A DNA stretch of 64,000 nt, taken from assembly GCA_025174535.1 (NCBI GenBank), contig JALBUN010000012.1, forward strand, positions 310,001-374,000, written 5' to 3'. Of this stretch, positions 22,692-32,459 are shown piece after piece. The translations under genes and the position numbers were made by a program. Under the pieces are notes generated by a model. The model worked only from the letters and a program-made list of their open reading frames with translations, did no database searches and was not told the DNA's origin. Position 1 is the stretch's first letter. Each line of letters starts with the position of its first letter. This DNA comes from Cantharellus purpuraceus. Taxonomy: Eukaryota; Basidiomycota; Agaricomycetes; Cantharellales; Hydnaceae.

Positions 22692-24106
22692 TGTATGGGA
22701 ACTGGTTTTCCCTTAAAAGATCTTGTTTAAAGTCCTGAAACTGTACAATTTCACTTCATGGCCTTAAAATATCAGCATATATATGCTGCTTTCTCTTGAT
22801 TCAGGGCCATTCAAATATTCTCTATTTTTTCATATTTTTTCGGGAATTTTCCATGCAGAAATGAGTCCACAACCTTGTTGTTCTGCTGGGCAAAGCTTTG
22901 GACCCACATGGACCCACAAACCGATGCAGATGTCAGCAGCTTCAAAGTCAGCCGGAGTCACCTGGACAACTGACTCATTTCCAATCACATGACTCATTTC
23001 AATCTCCGACTCAATCTGGTCACCACTGACAGTAAATGCTCAATATCTTCATAACCACTGCACCTCCTGACTCCATTTTCAGTGGAGAGTTCAATAGAAG
23101 CTGTGCTTACCCATAGCTGTGCTGATCATCCCAGGAAATGAAGTATTGACCGAGTTATTTGGGTAATGGTGACTCATGCAATGACTCCTGCCATGACTCA
23201 TGCTATGACTCCTTCCATGACTCCTGTGATTACTCATACTATGACTCCATCCATGACTCATGCCATGAGTCAGAGCAAATCCAAGCAGCTCATTGGCTAG
23301 GAAACTTCCACCCCCTTCTCACATATTCCACTAGCTTCCAGTAGTTTCCATCTATTAATAGGTAGAAGTTTCCAGTAGTATTAGTCAGCTCCTGTAAATA
23401 CAATATAAAAGGAGGCCATTCTGCCTCTGAATAAATAACCATTTTCTACCCCATCATTTGCACATCAGTGTGACTAGAGTGACATACAGTGTCATCCTCT
23501 ATATCTCAGTAACTGTTGATTATTAGTTCAAGGATCTTTTACAGTTGTGTAACTGTACTTGATTGCACTCAAAGTAGTGATATTCCTGCTTTGGGCGTGA
23601 GTGTAGTATCTGCCTCACATGACTACAAATCTACAGGGTGAGATTGTCTGTCGATAGTCCTGCCATTAGTGCTCTTGTTTAAGTTACTAGTGTGTACTGC
23701 CTTTGCAGAGCATTAGAAGCTTGAACTCATGTGAAGCAGTTGCTAGACTACTTCACACATTGCTGTTACCCACTTCTGAGTGCCACTGGTTGGACAGTTG
23801 GATTCATCCACCTACTTCCTTTAGCCTCTAAGTGCATTCCCCTCTTTTTGGAATATCTGGACCCCTAAGTGTCTGTGAACTCTAGACTCTGGAAGTCTTA
23901 TTCATTTCTTGCTGCTAAGAAACGTATTACCTTTCTGCGTATAGTCTGCATTGACCAATACAAAGGATTGTAATCAAAGTACAAACGTTAAATCATTTCT
24001 GGAGTTGTGCTGCAGCAGGGTTTGATATTCTTCTCAGCTGTTCATCCATGGAATTGTGGTGATTTAGAGTTTGCCCTAACACCATAATTTTGCGGGTTCC
24101 AAAACA
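22692..24106 (+). mobile_element. Solo LTR 'A' (1.4 kb), chimeric
   Basis: Begins TGTATGGGAACTGG and ends GGGTTCCAAAACA. The ends form an imperfect inverted repeat (TGTATGGGAACC against TGTTTTGGAACC), as in LTR retrotransposons. A TATA-like AATATAAAAGGAGGCC with downstream AATAAATAA lies near 23402-23445. The first ~650 bp are strongly diverged from LTRs B and C, whereas 23459-24106 is almost identical to 25295-25939 of LTR B. The 5' flank is GTATC and the 3' flank is GCGAG, so there is no matching target-site duplication. No gag/pol coding is adjacent. Confidence 0.8.
22971..23272. promoter_or_regulatory. Cluster of TGACTCA (Gcn4/AP-1-type) motifs in LTR A
   Basis: TGACTCA or its complement occurs at 22971, 22990, 23170, 23194, 23254 and 23266 (as TGAGTCA), interspersed with four TGACTCC near-matches, in the U3-like part of the LTR. 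This is the site bound by Gcn4/Cpc1 bZIP factors. Function is inferred from motif density only. The stretch 23160-23275 also behaves as an imperfect tandem repeat. Confidence 0.5.
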
Positions 24107-24140
24107 GCGAGATGTTAGATGGCACTGAGATGACTGTAGG
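24107..24140. other. Relocated 34-bp fragment of the S2 5' end between LTRs A and B
   Basis: GCGAG plus 29 bp separates LTR A from LTR B. Its reverse complement (CAGTGCCATCTAACAT next to CTCGC) aligns with the 5' end of gene S copy 1 (GAGTGCCGTCATGTCAG) and continues naturally into 26719 onward. It is therefore a displaced, inverted piece of S copy 2. Confidence 0.6.
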
Positions 24141-25939
24141 TGTATGGGAACCACCTATTCCCTATCAAATTCCATTTATGCAGCACCAATGTGCTATTCT
24201 TTGCTTTTCCATTCCTAAATATCCGCATATATTTGATGCTTGTACCTGGAATGGACTTATTCAAATATTCTCTATTTTTCCATATTTTTTCAGGAATATT
24301 CCATGCAGAACTCAGCTCAGAATCATTTATTTCTGCTGTGCTACAGTTGTGGACCCATAGGCGCCCACAAACCTTCCCACAGCCGCCTCTCCCCTTTTGG
24401 ACCAGGCATTTGGCCTGAATTCAAGCTCAGATGTCTCTGATCAATAAATATTCTCTAACTTAACAACCACAGCCTCTCAGGGCACTATTTTCCGTGGAGA
24501 TCATCACATGACATGTGGCTATCCATGGCTGTCCAAACCAGTGCAGAAAACAGGGTGGACACCCTTCTTTTTGCCTGATCAGTGCCTAGCTCAGGGATCA
24601 GATCAGCTGATGGGTGATCAAATCAGGTGATTGCCTTGGAATATTCTACCCCTTTCCATAACATTCTAGCTGTTTCCCTCTATTATTAGATAGAACTTTC
24701 CAGAACCATTATTCAGCTCCTGATCAGTGTTAGTGCTGTGATCAGATCCTGTGATTGGCTTGGAATATTCTACCCCTTTCTTCCACCTTCCACAACCTTC
24801 CAGTAGTTTCCATCTATTAATAGGTAGAATATTCCAGAACCATTAGTCAGCCCCTGTAAATACAATATATAAGGAGGCCATTCTGCCTCTGAAAGAATAA
24901 CATATCATCATATTTGTCAGGGTTCAAATAAGTCATATTCTATTTTTAGTATTTTCTCTTGACACCCCTATCAGCGCAGCCTGTCAGGGTGCGTCTCCCC
25001 TATTTCATTGCCCCTATCACTTCCCCTATCTTTCCTCCCCTATCTTGGTTCTCCTATCCGTCTCCATCATTTAGTATAAAGACTTGCCTTGGTGCAGTGT
25101 GATCCCCTCAGCTTGATCTCTGAGGATATCCGCTGTACCAGGTAAGTCCCATGTATTTATCAGAAACAGCTGTATAGACTGAGGATATCCGCTGTACCAG
25201 CTGGCATTATTTCTTATCGGCTCTCACTTATTGAGTATCTTGTTGTTGTGGCCTCGTCATCAGCGTCGCCCTCACAATATTCTACCCATCTTCTGCACAC
25301 CAGTGTGACTAGAGTGACATACAGTCTCATCCTCTATCTCAGTAACTGTTGATTACCAGTTCAAGGATCTTTTACAGTTGTGTAACTGTACTTGATTGCA
25401 CTCAAAGTAGTGATATTCCTGCTTTGGGCGTGAGTGTAGTATCTGCCTCACGTGACTACAAATCTACAGGGTGAGATTGTCTGTCGATAGTCCTGCCATT
25501 AGTGCTCTTGTTTAAGTTACTAGTGTGTACTGCCTTTGCAGAGCATTAGAAGCTTGAACTCGTGTGAAGCAGTTGCTAGACTACTTCACACATTGCTGTT
25601 ACCCGCTTCTGAGTGCCACTGGTTGGACGGTTGGATTCATCCACCTACTTCCTTTAGCCTCTAAGTGCATTCCCATCTTTTCGGAATATCTGGACCCCTA
25701 AGCGTCCGTGAACTCTAGACTCTGGAAGTCTTATTCATTTCTTGCTGCTAAGAAACGTATTACCTTTCTGCGTATAGTCTGCATTGACCAATACAAAGGA
25801 TTGTAACCAAAGTACAAACGTTAAATTGTTTCTGGAGTTGTGCTGCAGCAGGGTTTGATATTCTTCTCAGCTGTTCATTCACGGAATTGTGGTGATTTAG
25901 AGTTTGCCCTAACACCATAATTTTGCGGGTTCCAAAACA
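24141..25939 (+). mobile_element. LTR 'B', same family as A, interrupted by a nested LTR
   Basis: Begins TGTATGGGAACCACC and ends GGGTTCCAAAACA. Removing the nested element and one target duplication (367 bp) leaves 1,432 bp, close to the 1,415 bp of LTR A. It has its own TATA-like AATATATAAGGAGGCC near 24863. The short open frames in it (for example 24240-24440) are repeat sequence and occur again inverted in LTR C. Confidence 0.8.
24915..25276 (+). mobile_element. Nested solo LTR 'D' with 5-bp target-site duplication
   Basis: A 362-bp sequence starts TGTCAGGGTT and ends GCCCTCACA (TG...CA, with termini TGTCAGGG and TGTGAGGG imperfectly inverted). It is flanked on both sides by ATATT (24910-24914 and 25277-25281). 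Removing it restores the continuity of LTR B with LTRs A and C. It contains a 20-bp internal direct repeat (TGAGGATATCCGCTGTACCA near 25121 and 25179). The family differs from LTRs A-C. Confidence 0.85.
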
Positions 25940-26713
25940 GTCACACTGGTGTACAGAAGATGGGTAGGGTATGTTACTATTTCAGAGGCAGAATGGCCTC
26001 CTTATACATTGTATTTACAGGGGCTGACTAATACTACTGGAAACTTCTACCTATTAATAGATGGAAACTACTGGAAGGTTGTGGAAGGTGGAAGAAAGGG
26101 GTAGAATATTCCAAGCCAATCACAGGTTCTGATCACTGGACTAACACTGATCAGGAGCTGAATAATAGTTCTGGAAAGTTCTATCTAATAATAGAAGGAA
26201 ACAGCTAGAATGTTATGGAAAGGGGTAGAATATTCCAAGGCAATCACCTGATCTGATCCCTAAACTAGGCACTGATCAGGCAAAAAGAAGGGTGTCCACC
26301 CTGTTTTCTGCACTGGTTTGGACAGCCATGGATAGCCACATCTCAGGTGATGATCTCCATGGAAAATAGTGCCCTGAGAGGCTGTGGTTGTTAAGTTAGA
26401 GAATATTTATTGATCAGAGACATCTGAGCTTGAATTCAGGCTGAATGCCTGGTCCAAAAGGGAAGAGCCGGCTGTGGGAAGGTTTGTGGGCGCCTATGGG
26501 TCCACAACTGTAGCACAACAGAAATAAATGATTCTGGGCCGAGTTCTGCATGGAATATTCCTGAAAAAATATGGAAAAATAGAGAATATTTGAATAAGTC
26601 CATTCCAGGTACAAGCATCAAATATATGTTGATATTTAGGAATGGAAAAGCAAAGAATAGCACATTGGTGCTGCATAAATGGAATTTGATAGGGAAAAGA
26701 TGGTTCCCATACA
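25940..26713 (-). mobile_element. LTR 'C', inverted and 3'-truncated
   Basis: Read on the minus strand it starts TGTATGGGAACCATC at 26713 and follows LTR B closely down to CACCAGTGTGAC at about 25940, where it abuts the 3' end of LTR B. About 770 bp form an inverted repeat with 24141-24905. Its outer flank is CTCGC (26714-26718), the complement of the GCGAG that follows LTR A. Confidence 0.8.
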
Positions 26714-27044
26714 CTCGCTATTATGACGTTCAAGGTTTGTCTCTTTCAGTTGCACATTCAATTATTGTTAGCATGTCTCATTTCCATCAAGGCAGGGGAC
26801 ACCGTTCAAGTGTGGTACAATTCTGAATGGATCTTGGGGACATTCCTCAGTGTCAGTAAAAACTTATACATTAACTAGAGGTCCAAACAAGGGCGCCTCT
26901 TGCATATACATGCTTCAACACATGTTTAACATGTCTCCAATATTGTAGAGAGAGACGCGACCCAATGGCTACACGGTGTTGATAAATATTAATAGCTGGC
27001 CAGATACTATAACTGTCGACCTTCGCGACGTTGCAGAAGCCTGA
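26714..27044 (+). pseudogene. Gene S, copy 2: LTR-disrupted and frameshifted
   Basis: Homologous to 20600-20967. It retains GGGGACACCGTTCAAGTGTGG (GDTVQVWYNSEWILGTF), the second intron and the final exon ending GCAGAAGCCTGA. Its 5' end is cut off by LTR C (the missing piece is at 24107-24140). A one-base loss after ...GACATTCCTCA shifts the frame of the region corresponding to VKTYTITRGPKKG, so the direct frame meets a TAG. Confidence 0.7.
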
Positions 27045-27130
27045 TGGAATAGCACCGTATGAGCTGAATAGGGCACACTATTAATATGGCAATTCCTCAA
27101 CATGCTGACTTTCAGAACAATTGTGATGTA

Positions 27131-28463
27131 CTATTTCGTGACATTATATTCAAGGCAAGGGGTGTCGATGCACGATTGATGTCTCATATCGGCTTGAGTT
27201 TTAAGAGATGGTGTTACCGTCAACACAAGAAGGCAGATCCGCGATGATATGATCAAGGATATCAGAGCTTCAGCAGCTCTTGGACGCATAGAGGGCTCAC
27301 TCCTAGTCATAATTTGGAGGAGATCCATGTAGGAAGGCATGAACTTTGGAGTATTGATTGCTGCCAGGCTCCCTTGCTTCAGAATCACCAAGTCAACAGA
27401 TATCGGGAGAAAGAGATCAAGTGCATACCTCCTTTGCCTCCTCTAGCTCAGTCTGAAGCACTCTGCCTACATTAAATACGTCCGAAGCAAAAATATCGAA
27501 CTGCTCGCTTTGGGATTGTTCAGGGGCTGCAAAATGTGATGGGGGTATATGTTCGGCAGTAACGAGATGATCAGTTGTATCAGGGCTAAACTGGACAGCG
27601 CTTCCGAAGTCAATGAATGCAAAGCAACACTTGAAAGTGCTGTGGAATGTGATGGAAGGTTGCCCCGGCGTCACCCTTAAATGTAGCTCACGACCCCCAT
27701 CATGATTCCATAAAATGTTTTCACGATGGATGTCCTATCAATAAATCAACAACAGATATCGCGAGAAAGGTGTGAAAAACGAACCCCATGGCCAACACCA
27801 TTCTCGTGCATGAAAGCGAGATACTTCAAAATAATATTTGCAGGAGATGGATCAGAAACTGACTCACTAAAAAAAACAAGACAAAAATCACCTCAAGCAC
27901 TTGTCGAGCCATCTCTAATCTCGTCTGTGGTGTATCGAAGGGGGGCAAATCCCAATATGGGCTCCATTCAGAACTTGAACACGGCACAGCCTTTATATGA
28001 ACATTACGATATTGGCGATCAAGAGCTGGGTATCCAGTTGATCTCTGATGGAGAGAAAATGGGAGACATGAGCACGTGTTTAGACATTGACCTTAGCATT
28101 AACCTGCTGAAAGAAAGCAACCTGTGGAAGATGCTTCCTCTCATCGGTGAGGAACATTCTATACAAGAAGTCCTCATCGTCCTTGGGATGAAAAGAATCT
28201 TTTGGCGGCTTTCTTGGCGCCGTTTCAACACGTGCATCCAAATCATATTCCGGGGTATGCGCGAGTATGTAACCATGGGCTGCAAGGAAAGGCGTGTAGT
28301 GATCCCATGGCTTCCGAAACAGTTCTAAAGGGAGGTATTTCCAGTCCTGCAATTTCTTCCGGTAGGGGTGGGGGCTTGCAAGAAAAAAGACAAAAACTAT
28401 ATAAGCCAGAACGGAATGAAGAATAAAGAGGCATACTAAGATTTCCTGTGACAGCTCAGACAT
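27131..28463 (-). pseudogene. Gene K, copy 2: kinase-like, N-lobe deletion and frameshifts
   Basis: Parallel to K1 throughout. It still contains MHENGVGHG, DIHRENILWN, IDFGSAVQF, APEQ and FASDVFNVG. Three defects stand out against K1. There is an extra A just after the first intron (GAAGAAATTG versus GAAGAATTG). An in-frame deletion of about 37 codons joins SSSEW directly to SPYWD and removes the helix-C/hinge part of the N-lobe. Near the C-terminus one base is lost (ATATCATCG versus ACAATCATCG), replacing the normal end by a longer tail. A functional kinase is therefore unlikely. Confidence 0.65.
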
Positions 28464-28799
28464 CAGCGGTGCAGAGACGGGTATATCGCAGAACTATTGT
28501 TTAGCTAGACCCAGCTAGGTGGCCCACTCCTACTCCGACCATACCACTGTCTAGTGATGTAGATCATCCCCTAATATTCAAGCTTCAAGCCCCAGGAGGA
28601 TATCTATTATAATTACTTATGGCTCATCGCAATCTTAGCAGCGCTCCAACGGACGAGCAAGCTCTGTGTCGCCAGCAGACTTCAGATCTCAGACCTCAGA
28701 CATCTTATTTCAGGCATCGCCGACGGCTAGGGGGTGTATGCCCTTGCTCTTTGTTGTTGGTTTTGGGTGCATCACTTATATAGATGCATCATCTCCCCT
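28464..28799. other. Intergenic, no gene
   Basis: Presumed former promoter of K copy 2. Nothing recognised. Confidence 0.4.
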
Positions 28800-29420
28800 A
28801 GATCTCCCGTCAGAGAAGAACACTAAGGGCGACACGATGGGAACATGGATCCCAAATCCATGGTCTAACACATCACCGCCTTCAATAAATCGCTTGACAT
28901 AAATAAATGACTATGGGGAACGCGACGATATATTTACTCGTGTTGTCGAACTTTGAGATCGCTCGTGGTTGACTGTACGCTGTTACGACTAGTTGCAAGG
29001 TTCACCACATTCTCTTGATGCTCTATGAACTCTAGCAGAACCTCTCTTTTGAGCTACACATTCAATCGTCTTTTGAGCTACACATTCAATCGTCTTTTGA
29101 GCTACACATTCAATCGTCTTTTGAGCTACACATTCAATCGTCTTTTGAGCTACACATTCAATCGTCTTTTGAGCTACACATTCAATCGTCTTTTGAGCTA
29201 CACATTCAATCGTCTTTTGAGCTATATTTCTGGACATTTTGTGTTTTGCTCGCATGCTCTCTTGATCTTCTGCATTTCCATTGCACTTCTGTCGCTCTGA
29301 CATAGTTTCCCAGGCTTTACTGGTGTGGCCTATCTCTGATGTGCTCAACCCACCGCATCACCCCGATGCATGGCACGTAGTGCTATAGCTAGCTCAGTAG
29401 ATCCGATGGCAGCTCTGTGT
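28800..29420. repeat. R block, copy 2
   Basis: Homologous in direct orientation to 19720-20180 (see copy 1) but expanded by the 24-bp tandem array at 29047-29224. On the minus strand it would read as a 119-residue frame, 28989-29348, with repeated AQKTIECV octapeptides; on the plus strand as repeated LLSYTFNR. Neither has a recognised domain. Confidence 0.5.
29047..29224. repeat. 24-bp minisatellite, 7.4 copies
   Basis: The unit TTTTGAGCTACACATTCAAT plus CGTC repeats seven times without change and ends in a partial eighth unit (TTTTGAGCTA). The unit length is a multiple of three, so both strands stay open. The identity of copies implies recent expansion. Copy 1 of the R block lacks the expansion. 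Confidence 0.95.
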
Positions 29421-29632
29421 TGTACGGGGAAACGGTATTCTATTATCATCTGACTAGCTGCGACTCAGAATGTTGTTGTCTCACTTGGCTTGCTCTGGGC
29501 TGCCAGTCTCACATCTGGTGCTCCCGAGACCAGTCTTCAGCGGAAGGACCACCTTGCCGCAGCTTCCACTCTTATAATCTGAAATGTGCTAGTTCTTTCT
29601 TCCACTGTCAGGCAGCCACTCCCCAGCTCTTC

Positions 29633-32152
29633 ATGTTACTCCTCAACATGCGCATATTCTCCATGGCCCTCCTTGTATTGTCTGGGATGGCATTAGCTCG
29701 CGTACGTCACTATACGCTCGACATTGCCAATAATCTCGTCGCACCCGATGGTTTCGAGCGGTCTGCTGTTACGATCAACGGCATCACCCCAGGTCCAGTG
29801 TTGATTGCAGCGAAGGGAGATACTATGATTGTGAATGTGACAAACAGTCTCTCCGTAAGAATCTGGTTTGAGAGGTTTGTGGTGGCAATGTCTGATTTCT
29901 TCATATCTTCAGAATCCGTTTATGCGTCGCAGTACCACAGTTCACTGGCACGGCATTGTGCGCTATTCTCGTTTTCCTCACAACTGAGTATCATTCGAGC
30001 TTAATATCTCCATAGTATCAACGGAAATGGGCACAAGACGATGGGCCTGCGGGAGTGACGCAGGCACGACATGTCTATGTTATTCTCATCCAATGTGACT
30101 TACATCTACGTTGCTTCTTTAGTGTCCGATCGCTCCAGGGTGTGTTTTCGTCGAACCTCCTCCGCTTGTGTTAAGTTTCTGTTTCAATAGCAACTATTAC
30201 TCGTATCATCTAGAGCTGGGAGATCAGGCCGGTACATTCTGGTGGGTTGTGATTTAGCGTACAACTTATGTCACATCCCACCTTAACTCTGTCCCAGGTA
30301 TCACAGTCATCTGAGCACTCAATATATTGACGGTCTCCGTGGCCCCCTCATCATATACGGTATGCAGTCTAGTCGTATCAGCAGGGACAGTGCCTCAGGC
30401 CGCACATCTATCAGATCCCGAAGACCCTCACAGAGATCTGTATGACGTGGATAATCCTTCCACTGTGATCGCTTTGACAGACTGGTATCAGCAGTACAGC
30501 GATCAGTTGGCGGGTAAGCGTTGCAGACCTCTAGTTATAAGTGCTAAGACCTCTGTCTTATCAGCGGACTGGATTGCTAATATTACTGCGGAACCAGTTC
30601 CTGATTCCAACTTACTGAATGGTATGTCGCGTCAGCGTTGACCACCCAGTCGCACGCATTTATGATAATGATCCATTTAATCAGGCATTGGCAGGTACAG
30701 TGGTGGCCCCCCTGTTCAGAGGGCGATTATCAGAGTGCAGAAAGGTTTATCATCTCCGTTGCATTCACTGGCTATATATATTCATGCGAATGATTAAGGG
30801 AAACGCTATAGGCTTAGGCTGATCAATATGAGTGCTATCGTCCCGTTCAGATTCGCCGTCGAATCCCATTCTTTCACGGTCATTGAAGTGGATGGAGTCA
30901 ATCACCAGCCTTTAACTGCCACATCTCTATCCATTTCAGCGGGCCAACGATACTCGGTCGTCCTCAACGCGGATCAAAAGGTTGCGAACTACTGGATTGC
31001 TTACCCTAGCAAATTTCTCGGGGATACCACCACGGTCACAAACCCGAATTATAATGGAACTGAAGCGTATGCTATATTGTGCTACCAGGGGGCCCCCGTA
31101 GGGGAGCCTACGACGCCTCAACTGATCGCAGAAACCAGTACCATGGAGGGGGGCTCAGGCGCCTTGCAGGAGTATCAATTGAAGGTAACTAACTGTTCCC
31201 AGTTCATCTGGCAAAAAATTGACTCCAATGCAAGCCGTTAGTAAATACACCTGTACCTGGTGGGGATCGGCCCGATGTCATCGTTAAGCTTAATTTTACC
31301 ACGACCAGGCCAGGAGGCAGCACCACTCCTGGTGTCGGTAATAAGTGGTTGGTGAATGGCGCTCAGGTATTTCCTTTTCCATTGTTTTTCTCTGTTTACT
31401 CACAGTTTTGGATAGTATATACCACCGAAGGTCCCAACGCTACTAAAGATCCTCAGCGGTCATGCGAATATGTATCTTTGTTCCATTGGTTTCTTTCTCT
31501 ATCTAGACTAAACTTTTTGAAGGTCTGACTTCGGCCCCAATGAGGACACCTATGTTCTTCCGATCAATAAAAACATTGAAGTACAACTCATTGGCGATGC
31601 TGATCACCCTTTCCATCTCGTGCGTCGTTTCCGATCTTTTTTTTCTTGCGATTAACGTTGTTTTCATAGCATGGCCACGTGTTTTCAGTTATTCAGTCTG
31701 CCACCGGTCCTAGGAATCTCATAGATCCTCCAGTTCGTGACACGGTCGATACAAATGCTGATTTAGTCAATCCTGTCACCATTCGCTTTCGGACTGACAA
31801 CCCTGGGCCATGGGTATATTGACTTGTCTGTCGGTATCAGGCAATATTCACTGACACTTGCTTTGTGTAGTTTCTCCACTGGTATGGCCAATCTACTAGA
31901 ACGGAAATCACTGGACGCTAATAGTTCCTTTAGTCACAAGGATTGGCACTTAGAGGCTGGCCTTGCAGTTGGTATGTTTGTGTGACTAATGAATGATCTG
32001 AAAACTCAAGTTCCACAGTCTTTGTTGAGGATCCCGAAGACCAACGCAGGGGTCCACAATCTTTGCATCCTTCCGATGCCTGGAATCGACTTTGTCCAAT
32101 ATACAATTCTCTCCCAAAAGAGGTGTGTACGTCAGCCAGACTGAGTTTGTGA
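29633..32152 (+). CDS. Laccase (multicopper oxidase, AA1-type)
   Basis: A secretory start (MRIFSMALLVLSGMALA) is followed by many short exons. Copper motifs recovered after splicing are STTVHWHGI, FWWYHSHL, DHPFHLHGHVF and FLHCHKDWHLEAGL. The last becomes visible only when a 50-nt intron (GTATGGCC...CTTTAG) splits the Cys codon at about 31880. All ten histidine ligands and the type-1 cysteine are therefore present, so this is an intact gene and not a pseudogene as the broken frames suggest. The residue ten after the Cys is Leu, which places it among lower to mid-potential (class 2) laccases. The enzyme oxidises phenols with O2 outside the cell. The start could be 29633 or 29648. The last exon reads EDPEDQRRG...NRLCPIYNSLPKE, with TGA at 32150-32152. 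Confidence 0.88.
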
Positions 32153-32459
32153 GCAAGAGATTCACTCCTTTGTTCAGCTGCAATGAGGCCCAAGTCAAAA
32201 TACCAATTGTTTCACCGGTTCAAATCTAGATGCTATCAGAACGCTGTTGACTACGCTGTGCCTAGTCACCAGTGCTATCGGCTGCTGCTATACTTGTTCC
32301 AGTTCAAGTAGAGAGAGATACACGACGTGCACTTGGGAGTCCCTACATGCTGTCGAGACACCACCTGTTCCTGCATGTTGACTCGACTTTCACGAAGCTA
32401 TGATGTTATTGTCAACATAATCCAAACCTCTGTTGCATCGTCTTATCACACCATTCTAT
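32153..32459. other. Intergenic between convergent laccase and WDR83
   Basis: About 300 bp of 3' flanks; no feature recognised. Confidence 0.4.

Noticed and set aside
24240..24440. 66-residue ORF, repeated inverted at 26414-26614
   Set aside because: It lies in the arms of LTRs B and C; similarity reflects the repeat, with no codon-level conservation or domain.
29633..32152. Laccase pseudogene
   Set aside because: All apparent stops and the missing HCH motif are explained by short GT-AG introns.
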